Below are positions 11,749 through 22,900 of a stretch of 64,000 nucleotides of DNA, one piece after another; position 1 is the stretch's first letter, and each line of letters opens with the position of its first letter. The notes beneath the pieces are model-generated. The model was not told the origin of the DNA, did no database searches, and worked only from the letters and a program-made list of their open reading frames with translations. This stretch comes from Trichodelitschia bisporula (Eukaryota; Ascomycota; Dothideomycetes; Phaeotrichales; Phaeotrichaceae). Location of the stretch: NCBI GenBank assembly GCA_010356995.1, contig ML996697.1, forward strand, positions 659,003 to 723,002, in the 5' to 3' direction. Made by a program: the position numbers and the translations under genes.

Positions 11749-12538
11749 TCACTCCAACATCGAGCCATCCTTCATCTTGCGCCTCCTGTTCTTCGGAATA
11801 TCCTGCTGGTGGTAGTTCCGTAGATGCTCCGTCAAATGGTCCTTGCGCGTGAAGCCCTCTCTCCCCTTCCGACTGCACCGCGGCATCGTGCAGTCAAACC
11901 GCTTGCTGTTCTCGTCGTGCGTGCACTCGAAGTGCCGCGTCAAGTCGGCCTTGCGTGCAAACTCGGCATTGCAGGCCGCGCAGCAGTGGGGCTTCTTGGA
12001 CGACCTTGAAGTCACGGACATGCCGGAGTTGGAGCGATCGCCGAAGCGGGAACTAGGGGAAAGATCAATGAATGCGTATGCAGGATGGGAGAGAGAGAAC
12101 TCACTTTTCGTCGAGCGACTGGTCGCTCCGCCCGTCACCTTCGCTGCTCCCGTACGCAGATTCCTCTGTCTGCGTCCTGTACTGAGACCACTGGCTGTTG
12201 GGATAGCGCGCGTCGTAGGCCTGGGTGGTGTAATTGCTGTTGACCATGTCCCAGGTGCGGTTCTCCTGGCCCACCATATTCGTCTGCAGACCGGTGTGGT
12301 ATTCTTGGGGGTAGTTCATCGCGGTGGGCTTCAAGTCAAGTCAACTCCGCACCATTTAGAAGAAAGAAAAGAGAACGTACATATTGGATGGGAAGAGCAG
12401 CCTGAGTGCCGTACATCTCGGATTCATACTGCGGATAGATCTGCTCCGTCTGCATTGATTAGTCATGCCCAACTCCGCGCCGCAACATTCACATACCGGA
12501 AAGTACGGCGAGTTAAGCTCAAACATCTTGTCAAGCAT
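11749..12538 (-). CDS. two-finger C2H2 zinc-finger protein
   Basis: Probable DNA-binding regulator of 212 residues in four exons (minus): 12538-12497, 12449-12381, 12328-12105 and 12052-11749. The introns are 47, 52 and 52 nt with GTATGT, GTACGT and GTGAGT donors, and all joins keep the frame. A Tyr/Gln-rich amino terminus (MLDKMFELNSPYFP and onward) precedes two fingers near the carboxy end. The first is CAACNAEFARKADLTRH with H-x4-H; the second has C-x4-C (CTMPRC) and H-x4-H (HLRNYH). A basic tail KNRRRKMK could act in nuclear import. Only ATG codons were accepted as start; 12538 lies 113 bp downstream of a TATA box. Target genes cannot be inferred. Confidence 0.75.
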
Positions 12539-12650
12539 CGCGTCAGTGGCGGTGGCGGCTTCAATCGGGGATATCCGGAAGGTGTGGGACACGGGTAGGG
12601 CGGTGGGTTAGGTCTCAAAGCTGCTGAGCGCCCCCGCGACTCCCACACTC

Positions 12651-12656
12651 TTTATA
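12651..12656 (-). promoter_or_regulatory. TATA box of the C2H2 gene
   Basis: TATAAA on the minus strand (GAGTATAAAGAG), 113 bp upstream of the start codon at 12538, a usual distance for a fungal promoter. Confidence 0.5.
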
Positions 12657-14391
12657 CTCTTCCCACTCAGCATCACAGCAAACAAGGCCTCTTGACCGCC
12701 CGTCGTGTCCTTACGCATATAGTCACTCGTCACACCCCAAAAAAAGGAACGAGGCGACGAGTAATTCGTACCCTCAGCGCACTCCCAGCACCTGTGAGCA
12801 GGCATGAATTATCACAACACTTACACTCCAAAAACCGCGTGGCAGCCAGGCCGTCCAGCAAATCGACTCAGGCAGGCCGTCATAGGCATATTCCACCTGC
12901 CCGCGCGTGCGTGGCAGCCCAGAGACCGGCCTCCAGCCTTACGTGGCGTCCAACGACCCGGCCACACGCAAGAAGGAAGCCATCAGTGAGGTGTCAATTT
13001 CTGTGTGCAGCGTAAGGGAGCGAGCCGAAGCGCGCAACGAAGCGAGCAGCGTGAAACGTACCTAGCAGACGAAAGGACAAAACGAGACAGAGCTTGAGAA
13101 TAGCTACGCTATTGTAGCCAGAGGCCGCATATCTCCCCACGCCCGCAGATCGATCGCAACATCGGCCGGGCACCCGAGCCCGCGTGCCCCGCCGAGCCTC
13201 CCGCCGCCGGCCCGAGGCGCCTGCCGATGCCTCGCCCGCATTTCCAGCACGCCCAAAAGCAACACCACCACCCCATCCGCATCGTCGACTCCCAACACGC
13301 ACTTCAAAAACATGCAAGCGGCCTCTCCCTCACAGCTGCTGATTATTCCATCTCCTTCCCCTCCGTTCCTCTGCCGCACCATCCCAAGCCTCACTCCCCC
13401 CTCCCAACACCCACGTATGCGGCATCCGGCGCCACGCGATTGGTCCACGACACTGCGGCCGCTCTGACAACGACGCCGTCGCAGAGAGGTACTAGCACGT
13501 CGCAATCAGCATCGCGTCACAACTCACAAGAGGCGCTCGCGACATCCCCCTCAAAGTCCGTTTTCAGCTCGCCGCGACACCTCGACGGCGTCGCCGCGCG
13601 CAAAGCGCGATGCATCTCCCATGGTCTCACTCCCAAATCTGCAGAATCCCCACCCCGCACTCACAGCCTCATCTTCCCCCTCTTTCCACATCCTAGTACC
13701 TCGAAGCCCAAAATTGCGAAGAGTCATCCACTAGACTTCTAGAAGCGAGGAATCCAGGCCGACCTCCGTCATCATTGCCCCCCTTCCACCAAGAAATCCA
13801 CCCAAGGAGCCGCCAAATTCCCATGCGTTGGCACTTCCCCAATGGTCCCCCTCCTCAGGCTGGAAGGGTCCAACACACGTTGCATCGTGCAGCGCAGCGC
13901 GCCGTGGCAGCCTCATTGCCGCTTCCCCTCTCTTCTCCCCCTTCTCTACTTCCACGATCTAACTCAGCCTCACTCCCCCCCTGCCTGCACCCTCCACGTC
14001 TCGGCCTCGACCACCACCGAAGCGCGTTACCCGCCTCGTTGGCTGGAGAGCTCGGAGTCTTCCCCAAGTCACGAGAGACGTCAGTAGAAAAGATCGAGTC
14101 ATACCTCGAATCCACTGCCTATTCACCTCTCGACCAAGGGGCCACTCGCAAGCACAAAAGACACGTGCCAGAGGAGGACTGCTCCGAAGCATGCATTACC
14201 CGTGACCATCCCGCTTAGTCATCCCGACCCACGCGGACAGGGAGGCAAGACGATCAGTCCGCCGCAACGCCTGTTCGATAATGTAACATCGTCCTACAGT
14301 CACAACAGCGACCATTCACCTTCATACAGTCCTGCAGCACCCATTCCCCTAACAACATATATTTCAAACGCATCCCATTCCCGCAAGAGCA
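12657..14391. other. intergenic, no supported gene
   Basis: About 1.7 kb. The longest frame (13,227-13,742, plus) is His/Pro/Ser-rich low complexity without a domain, and overlapping frames exist on the minus strand. Nothing here is supported as coding. It includes the C2H2 gene's distal promoter and NOT3's 3' end. Confidence 0.45.
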
Positions 14392-16340
14392 CTACAAATC
14401 GTCCTCCAGCCACCTGTAGTGGAACTTGAAATCCGCTTTGCGCCGGTTCATCCTGCACATATTAGCTTTTCCAGTCCATATCAACTCTAAAAAGAAGCTC
14501 ACCATGTGCTCTCATAGTCAAAGAAGCGGTACGTCCCCTGCTCGTAATCCTCTGTGATACTCTTAGGCTCCTCGTGCCGCTGAAACCACGTTTGGTACTG
14601 CTTATGAAAGCGCCAGCTTTGTGCTTTGAGCGCCTTGGCCGCCAGGTATTGTTGGTAGGTGCCCTGTCGATAGTAAAATGCGTAGAACAGCGTATCGCCA
14701 TCCACCCGAGTGTACAATCGAGCATCGTCAAACAAGCCCAGTGGTTCCTGCGGATAATGGGAGGGTGTGTATGGGTACGGATTTTGCGGCCGGTAGTGCA
14801 TCGGACGCTCAGCATCCACAGATTCAGGAAATGACACTGCCCCCGCTGCAAATAACCGCTGCGCATCGGGGTTCAGTGGCGGCCGCGATGCCGCCGACTT
14901 TGCTGCCTCGAACGCACTGACCAGGTCCTCCAGGCTCGCGGGGAGGTGGTAGATTGGCTCATCTTCATCATCTGAGTGTGTGTCGCCGTTTGTTAGTGCA
15001 GGCGTCAGCGGGTGATCATCGGCCCCTTTTTCAGACTTGGATTCCTCTGCTGTCGGCGGCGCTACGGCGGCGGGCGGAGCTTTCACGGGTGCTGGAGGTG
15101 CCGGAGACTCAACCGGTCGTGATGCAGATGAGCTAGACGAAGGTGCAGAAACCGGTTGTGCCGGCGGCACGGTGGGAGATTTGAGACTGGCGGAAGTAAC
15201 AGCTGGCGAAGCGGCGGCCAATTTAGAGCCCGGTGGAGCCGGTAGCGCCGCTACTCCTAGCTCGTTTTGCTCGCCCGCTGCTGCAGCGGCGGCAGCAGAC
15301 GCGTATTTTAACGGTTCCGCGCGTGCAGGCGGCGGAGCGGGCTTCATCACAGCGGCCGAAGAGCCATTGCTCGTAGGAAGCGGCGCATGCAGCGTCGCAA
15401 GTGCTGGTAAAGGCGATTTGAGTTGTGTTGACGGGCGGCGAGCAGAAGGGGCGGAAATGTCAGAGATGGACGTCGACTTTTGCTTCCCAGACACAATAGG
15501 TCGGTCGTCTCCGAGGTCGTCCGCGAGCGACTGCGTGTCCTGAGACGAAACGCGATCCGTGTCCCCAACCATGCCAAAGAGGTCCTCCTCGTCTTGCAGG
15601 TCGAGCTCGTCGTAAATTTCTTCGTTCTCAACGAAATCGGCGCTGCGGTTCTCCTCGACGTAGTACTTGATCTCCTCCTCCAACTCCTTGACCTGCTCTA
15701 CATCTAGTCCGCCATTCTCCAATGACCGCCACATGAGCTCGAGGCGCGACTGGTGCCACTTGTGCCGTTCCGTCAGCCTCTCCAGCGCCGCCGCGCGCTC
15801 TGACTTGGCAGTGTCCTTCTTGCCTTTCTTGATGCTGGCAATGATGTTTTCTGCCTCGGCCTCGGTTTGTTCGATCTGGCGCTCCAGTTCGTCGACCATC
15901 CTGGAGAGAAACTCACACACTTCAGCCTTTTCCCGCTCCTTTGGGTCCAGCTTGGCAGCAGCCTGGAGGCCCTCTTTGGAATATGCTTTCGTCTTCATCT
16001 CCTTCTCGACCGCCTTGAACTTCTCCATTTGCTACAGGACACGGTCAGTAACTGCATGGACCACTAAGTGATGATCGGAACACACCGTTTCGATCAGCTT
16101 GCGCTGCTCGAGCAGCGCCTTCTTGTCCTTGATCTCATTACTCGCAGCCCAGGCCTTGATCTGGTCGCGGGAACGTTGCAACTTCTTGATCTCTTTCTTG
16201 AGTGCATCCTCGAGTTTCTCCTTCTGTGCCGGATTCGTTGCTTGCTGAATCTTCTCGTAGACGGACTCGAATTGTTGCACGCCTTCCGACACCTTCTTGA
16301 AGCACTTTTCGATCTCGTTTTGTAGTTTGCGTGCCGCCAT
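14392..16340 (-). CDS. NOT3: CCR4-NOT complex subunit NOT3/NOT5
   Basis: Scaffold subunit of the CCR4-NOT deadenylase complex that shortens mRNA poly(A) tails and regulates transcription. Exons (minus) 16340-16086, 16031-14503 and 14452-14392, 614 residues. The amino-terminal Not3 coiled-coil domain starts [17 protein letters not shown], continues [20 protein letters not shown] across the first intron and carries [10 protein letters not shown]. The middle, about residues 240-430, is Ser/Pro/Ala-rich and disordered. The carboxy-terminal NOT box contains [10 protein letters not shown]-like sequence ([20 protein letters not shown]) and [14 protein letters not shown], and the last intron supplies the tail [11 protein letters not shown], which the unspliced frame lacks. 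It diverges from the deacylase gene at 16,824 across 483 bp. Confidence 0.95.
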
Positions 16341-16823
16341 GACTGCTGACGGCGCTTTGCGCGAGGAGGGGTAGGAGGAGTCGCTGGCCGCGATGCAAGG
16401 GGGAGAGGCGACGCGGGAGCGGGGTGGTGTTTGATGGAGATGTGTCGATGCGGCTCCGGGGAGGAAGGAGGTTGGTGGAGATAGGCGGAGGTGCACGGCA
16501 GCTGAAGCGGTGAATGGAGAACAGGAGACGCGCCCCGGCGTAACTGGAGGGTGTTCGCGTGTTGTAGTGTTTGGTGTCTGGTGTTGGTTGGGTGGTTGAG
16601 GTGGGAGGTATTGGTGTCCCTTAGGATGAGTAGTCCGGTCTAGGTCGTCGCTTCCCCTTCCTCGTGTCGTGCAGCCATGCGGGCAGATCGGGAAGGCGCT
16701 TGGTATCCTTGCTCCGCTCATGTCACGTGACATCTTAACTCAGCTTCGCGAATGGAGATTTGAGCGCGAATAGCTTCATCAAGATAACGAGATAGCCATC
16801 ACCGATACAATGAGATAGCAAAC
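16341..16823. promoter_or_regulatory. bidirectional promoter region, NOT3 and DTD1
   Basis: 483 bp between the divergent starts of NOT3 (minus) and the D-aminoacyl-tRNA deacylase (plus). No clear TATA element seen; presumably holds both promoters. Confidence 0.5.
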
Positions 16824-17643
16824 ATGAAAGGTGCGATTAAAGAATACGCCCTTGACTGACCCCTGCTCACCTCTGCAGTCGTCCTCCAACGTGTCAAGTC
16901 CGCGTCCGTGTCCGTCGACGGCAAACTAATCTCGTCCATCGGAAAGGGCCTTCTCGCCTTTGCCGCCGTTAGCAGAGACGACACGCTCAAAGATGTTGAG
17001 AAGTCGGCTGCCAAACTGCTAAAAATGCGGCTATGGGACGATGGCGAAGGAAAAGTGTGCTGACTGAACCTCCAACGAAACAACAACTAAAGCCCAGCAG
17101 TCATGGAAACAAAGCGTACTGGACATTGAAGGAGAAGTGCTCTGCGGTTCGCCATCGCACTATATCTCTCGACCACCACAAACTGACTTCCAAGTCTCGC
17201 AATTTACTCTCCTTGCCTCTACTAAGAAGGGCAACAAGCCCGACTTTCACCGCTCTGCTCCCCCCGACGCCGCGCGCGCTATCTACTCCGCCTTCGTCGA
17301 ACACCTGAAGTCGCTCTACGAGCCAGCACGCATCAAAGATGGCATCTTCCAAGCCTATATGGACGTCTCCCTCGTCAATGATGGTCCTGTAGGTCTCAGT
17401 TACACGTGCATCGACGACGCGGTAAGCCCTCCTGCACGCGGTAACCGGTACTAAGCCTTTACACCGCAGGTCACCCTCGAAATAAACACTGATCCGCCGC
17501 CGTTGGATGTCCCCAGTGGAATGACTGGACTTTCTACAGCGACCACCGTAACGGGAAGTTATTCAATGGAGGACTTGGTCGAAGGCGTGCAGAAGCTGGC
17601 GAAGGCCGGCGCGTTTACCATGCCGCCGGAGTTGTTGGAGTAG
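16824..17643 (+). CDS. DTD1: D-aminoacyl-tRNA deacylase
   Basis: Removes D-amino acids wrongly attached to tRNA (and glycine from tRNA-Ala), a translation proofreading enzyme of the cytosol. Five exons: 16824-16830, 16879-17054, 17101-17146, 17195-17388 and 17470-17643, 198 residues with a Ser/Thr-rich tail. It starts MKVVLQRVKSASVSVDG, and IGKGLLAFAAV, VSQFTLLA and NDGPVTLE are family hallmarks; SQF and the GP of NDGP belong to the two conserved active-site motifs. The third exon could begin 3 nt earlier (17098). The third intron has the unusual donor GTTCGC. The donor at 17389 is inferred from the conserved NDGPVT; a competing canonical donor at 17422 would insert 11 residues right after GP and give a 48-nt intron like its neighbours. 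Confidence 0.85.
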
Positions 17644-17900
17644 CGGGATCGGATGGACGGGCGGTTTAGTCAGGCGTTCGGACGGTCGTTAGACAGCGAG
17701 CAAGCAGTTCACTTACCCGTGCCTGTACTTTGGTCATGTCGTTGTGATGCAACTCTTTTCGTCCCAGCTAAATGCGCCTCCGCTGATTGGCCACCCGAAA
17801 TCCGGGGAAGCTACGGTAGCTAGCTCGGCGGACGTCATGTCGAAATGCTTCGACACGCCAATTCAGACGGCACTCCATTGCACTCTCATAGCAGCCCAAA

Positions 17901-18675
17901 ATGCCCCGACCACTCTCTCTTCATTCTTTCGGTGTCCTTCGGACCTTAAGACAGGCACAGAAGAGGCAGGCACATACGAAACCCACACCAATCCCGCAAA
18001 ACTCGCACGTCGTACGAGACTCCCTCCTAAAACTCCCTAACAAGCTCAAAGCTAACGAAGCCACAGTACGCGATCCCCTCTCCCGAAAAGCCCAGCGAAT
18101 ACGTCCTTACTCTCCTCCCTACCATACCTCCCAACCCGCTCCTGGCGCTGGGCACAACGAGCGCCCTACCCCCCGGCCCGTCCACCTTCACCCTCAACCC
18201 GGCCTTTTCCCCAATACTCTCTGCCACGGTGCGCGAGTACGGCGCCACCGACCCGGACACGGCGGTTGCAGCCTCAGTCTACGCAGCCAGCTCGCAGAGC
18301 AGCGCGTTCTTGGCCCGGGGCTCGGGAACGGGACACAAGAAGACGAAGACGGTCGACGATAAGGGCCGGGAGGCCGGGTCGGGTGTTCGGGGTGGGTTTG
18401 TGCATATCACGGACAGGAGGGCGGAGCCAGAGTTCGGTCGTGTGCCGGACCCGGAGGATATACTTGGGAGTGTTGAGGTTGATGGGGAGGGGAATGTGAT
18501 TGGCGACCATGTGGAGGACAGTGGCACATACAGGGTTGTTACGCGGAGAGGAGTGTGAGTGCTTTCCTTGCTGCGGATGCAAATGATTCTAATGAACAGG
18601 CTGGGACTGTCGCCCTATTTGAGGGAGAAGTTGGTTGAGCGGCTGAAAAAGCTCGAGGCGGAGGAGCAGGGATGA
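17901..18675 (+). CDS. unnamed protein with mitochondrial-type presequence
   Basis: Exons 17901-18011, 18067-18554 and 18600-18675 join in phase to 224 residues (introns 55 and 45 nt, both with CTAAC- or CTAATG-type branch sites). The amino terminus MPRPLSLHSFGVLRTLRQAQ is Arg-rich with no acidic residue for over 30 positions, as in a mitochondrial targeting peptide. The body has YAIPSPEKPSEYVLTLLPT, a Ser/Ala-rich helix near VYAASSQSSAF and a charged carboxy end PYLREKLVERLKKLEAEE. I do not recognise the family. The multi-exon structure with consistent phases and the non-repetitive composition make it a convincing gene. Confidence 0.7.
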
Positions 18676-19785
18676 GAACGGGGGATGTGATCGAGGGTTG
18701 GATATGCGACGACGAAGAAATGGAATGAAGACGCCGAGTTGGATCTCTCTGGCTTCTTCTCTCCATGCTCGACTGCTGTTGCCGAAGCCCATCCACGCAG
18801 ACGAGCAGGCCACACAACTCTTGAAATGGCATCGGTACTTAAACGCGAGAGGGGAAAGCATACATCCACTGTGATTCATCTCTCGACGGTATACTTTCCT
18901 GGCACTTTCTGGCAACTGCGTCGGTCCATTGCTTTCAATATACTCCTTTTCGAACATCATATCTTCCTCACTATCAGCCGCGGATCTCAAGGCGCCAGTC
19001 GTTCTCACCACCGAAAAGATTGCTCATGTAAGGGGTATTGCTGACCATTACCAGATTCTCCTAGGGGACTCCCATGGCCATGAGTGACCCTATGATGCAG
19101 CTGTGCATAATATCCTCGGATGCGACACTGTTCGACTGCGATGGGAAGCTGACGACAAGTGTTCCAGCGCCAGCTTGATGTGCAAGCTTCATATTTTTGG
19201 GGGTTGGTTTTGCGGCCTCCATTTTCTGTTAGGTGCTGCTGTCAAGGCTCGATATGATCGTGAATGATGACCATGCTTCCTCAACAAAGGGCTGAAAATG
19301 TATCCAGTGGTGTAAACGGGAGATGCCGGGTGATACACGGCATGCAATACAGAACATCTGAACCGCATCAATGTTAGCGATTCTTCATCACATCCAAAAT
19401 GAACATGCATCCACATACCTAGCTGGGATTTATGGGTTATGGTACAGGACCGAGTGACAACTCATTCATTAGCCTTCTTCTGATATAGCACTAGAGTCGC
19501 CAGATCAAGCACATCTCCCTCATGCCGGCGATATCACCACCTCAGCCGCGCGGCTTCACGGCTGCTCACAGCCTCGGGACAGCCGCACCACCGCACTACC
19601 GCACAGCCGCAGCGATTGAATGAAAGACCAGTGGTCTCGGCGGCCCTGAGCGAGTGAATTTCCCAGGTCCCTCAAGTACCCTCACTGCCACTGTTCTCCA
19701 CTTCCTCTCCACATCTTCCTCCTCAGTTTCTCATCAACTCCTCTACATCCTCATTCCTTAAACATCAGCTATACACCACACCCAC
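18676..19785. other. intergenic, no gene seen
   Basis: About 1.1 kb with no supported frame. The last 150 bases (19,630-19,785) become pyrimidine-rich, like a fungal 5' leader, directly before the ATG at 19,786 that leads into the JmjC remnant. Confidence 0.5.
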
Positions 19786-19990
19786 ATGCCTTATTACTTG
19801 CTCGCCCGCGCAGAACTTTACGTGGCTCCCCGACCATACCCACGAGTGCTATCGCGTCGATTTATCCGCTGGCGATACGGTTTTCATCCATTCTGTTTGG
19901 ATCCACGCTGTTTGGACGCCCGAAAACAGCCTGGCTATCGGAGGCAACTTCCTCACCCGGCTCCACTATAGCATACGTGCTCCTGAATAT
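19786..19990 (+). pseudogene. JmjC histone demethylase remnant (JHD1/KDM2-like)
   Basis: From 19814 the frame reads WLPDHTHECYRVDLSAGDT, then WIHAVWTPENSLAIGGNFL and TRLHYSIR, the cupin end of a JHD1/KDM2-type JmjC domain (Fe(II)/2-oxoglutarate histone lysine demethylase). The WIH-AV block holds the last iron-binding His. The usual IPSGWIH is here IHSVWIH. Just before it, CCCGCGCAG looks like a splice acceptor. The ATG at 19786 after a pyrimidine-rich leader precedes it, but the rest of the JmjC domain and the zinc fingers are absent, and after about 19,990 the similarity ends. I read it as a decayed piece of a cellular gene. Confidence 0.65.
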
Positions 19991-22900
19991 ACCGCCGCTA
20001 TATCCAGCCGTTGCGGTGGCATCTAGCGCATTCAAAAAAGGGCCAACCTATAGCCATGGCGGACGCCGTCAATAATATCATCGGCGAGATTAAAGGTGTC
20101 AAGCGTCCTCGCTCTCAGCAAACCCGCCATGTGTCGGACTGGGCTCGATTCTCCATCCTCCCCACCCACAGTGGGCGGGAGCCAGCACCGACCCGCAACT
20201 GTGCGTCCTCGAGGTTTCTGACCTCGGACCCAAGGCTGGGGCGCGTGAGCCCAACAATAGCCATCCCTATTTCTGGCGCATGCCAGGACCTCCGGCGGTG
20301 GACTCCTAACATGGGGTCCGGTCCTTTTCGGCCCCTGGAAGAATGGTGCCACAGGCCGGATAACACGCGTCCCGCTCTCGACATCTTGCGCGACGTGATC
20401 GATCTCAAGAAGACGAACAACGGCCTCATGAAGCCCACGCTTACCGACGATCTCGTCTGCGACACCCACGCCAAGCTGTACAACCAAATGGTCCCCACAT
20501 GCTCCGCCACTGCCCGGCGCTGAACTGCTTGCTCTCCTTCTTTCAAGGTGGGTCGCAAGAAGCGCTCAAGCAGTCCGGGAGAGACTGCGAGCGTGAGAAC
20601 GCAGCGACCGTTGAACAGACTCGCCGCGCCCTTTGTCAGCAGGAGGATGAACTTAGCAACATGATCATGAACTTTGTCAACGACGCCATAGCACTCAAGG
20701 TAAGCTGTTTAACCAGATCGACAGGACATTCGGGATTTTCATCTCTAACACCGACCAGATCGTCGCTCAGAACCGTCAGCTTGGGGAGCAAACCTCAACC
20801 GAACCGTCACCGCGACAAACACGGAAGTCTCTCAAAATCAGGCCAATACCGAGGAACTGGGCCAGGTGTTCCCTGCCAACGCCGAAAATGCTTGCCTTCA
20901 GCGAACGTCAGTGGCCTTGCCGGTGCTTCTATTCTCTATATATACCGGGCCTCAGACTGGATCGAGAGGCCAAAGTCGGGCAGGGCTTGCTCCTTTTTTT
21001 ATACCGGAAGGAGCTCCTCACCTATTACTCCCCACCACTTCTGTATAAGACTAGGCTTCGATGGCTACCTGCGATCTCATATCTCCGATCTTTGTATATT
21101 CAACCACTGCCACGACCCGAACGACGAGCTCGCCCATCAGAAGCTGCTCTACCAGGAAATCGCCTTGCACTCCGTGCGCTCGACTGCTCCCTTCCAGCTG
21201 CTTCAGATGGCCGCGCTGAGTCTGCTCACGAGAAACGCAAGACTGACTGCGTCGCTCGCTCTTCCTAGTGCTTCGGCCGCGGAAGACCTGGAGCCTGCCC
21301 AGAAGAATTCTCGCTCTGTTGCTCCCAAGGTGGTCGCGCCACGCCGTCGCCGTCCTAGTACCTCTGTCATCAATCCCACTTACAGCATCTCCAACGTTCT
21401 TAGTGCCAGGGTAGCGAGTCGAACGACGCTAAGACCGTGGTTAAGAAGAGGTGGGCTGAACGGCTCTCTGCCGAGCCGACTCTGATGAGCTTGTGCGACG
21501 CCGAGATATTGCCTCACATTGCGGACCATGCCCGCTTCTGGTGCGCCGAACAAGCATGGAGCACTCACCACCAACTCAACACTTCCTGCCGACCGACTCC
21601 CGTTTGCGCCTTTCATTCCTCTCCCTCTGACGCTTTCTCCTGGTATAGGATGACCGCATCTCGTTCCACGTCCCTTGTCCACCAAGGACGCTGCATATCT
21701 ATATAACGCAGCAGAATGCTAGCCGGCGGATGCCAGTAAAATTGCGGTTACAACACCGTCTTCGTTTGTAAAGAAGCATTGGCCGCGTCACGACCCGCAC
21801 TATATCAGGATCGTATATACTTTTTGCCTCCCCGTGGAGCGGAGTGGAAAGTTTCTTATACCAATGGGAAGGAGTTGCGGTGGGGTGGTGGCTCCCGCTC
21901 GTTGTCGGCGCATGTCAAGCAAACGTGCGGCCTGCGTCATCGGCGGCAAAAACGACGTCTACTTCCTCGCCGAATCTCTCCTCCAGTCACCAATGCCACT
22001 ATACCTATCATCCACCGTGGCCACACCCACCAGCAACATCTATCATCCTCTCTTATAAGTCTCTCAACCTTCCGCCCCCCCTGTGGTATATTGATGGCAT
22101 GGTGCTTCGGCGTCATAACCTTCGGCTTCGGGTGTAACATATTCTACGACACGGGCGCAGAACGGAGTACAGATCTTTCGTGGTGCTAAACCCTCCAGTC
22201 CAGAGCTCGAGACTCTCCTCGCAAACATCCGCACCAAAGTTCTCATCTCACGCTTGTTCTCTTAACGCTTGTTCTCTTATACCTCAGGCTCTCGGAGCCC
22301 TATATATAGGCGCAGTTCACGGCCGATTATCATGACTCAGACGGCCCTACCGCCTCTCAGCCGACTTCACAGCCTTAAAAGCCCTCCTGCATTGCCCCGG
22401 CTCCACCTTCCCCCCCGACATGGCCCTATGATATCTACAGTGCTTACTGTTTCCAACACCCTCAAGCACACGGGGGCGGTTTGAAGAGGGCGCAACTGGG
22501 GCAGCTGCGAGAAAGCTTCGGAGATATACCCTCTGCTTGAGAAAGATCGTACTCGTGGGGATCCCGGTGCTTTTGATGAGGAAGTATAGTTTGCGAATCA
22601 GGTTGACTATAAACCTGCGCGGTTTGCGGAGATAGGTCTTTTTGATGTGCCGCTGGCCATCTCCTCAAGTAATTAGGGTTACTTTTATACTCGGCACTCA
22701 GAACAAAACCAGCAATCCCCGAAACCTCCCCAAAGGTACGAGCCGTACACACCCTTCTCCGGTCCATAGCTTCTACTTGTCAATCGCCACCAAATTGACC
22801 TCACGCACCAGAAAACTCCCATGATTTCGTACCATCGGGTAATCACTGAAACTCTTTCTATACTCCGAAGCTGCGGCTTCACTTCCGCAAACATGTCTTC

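Noticed and set aside
13227-13742. 171-codon plus-strand frame
   Set aside because: His/Pro/Ser low complexity, no promoter or splice support, competing frames on the other strand.
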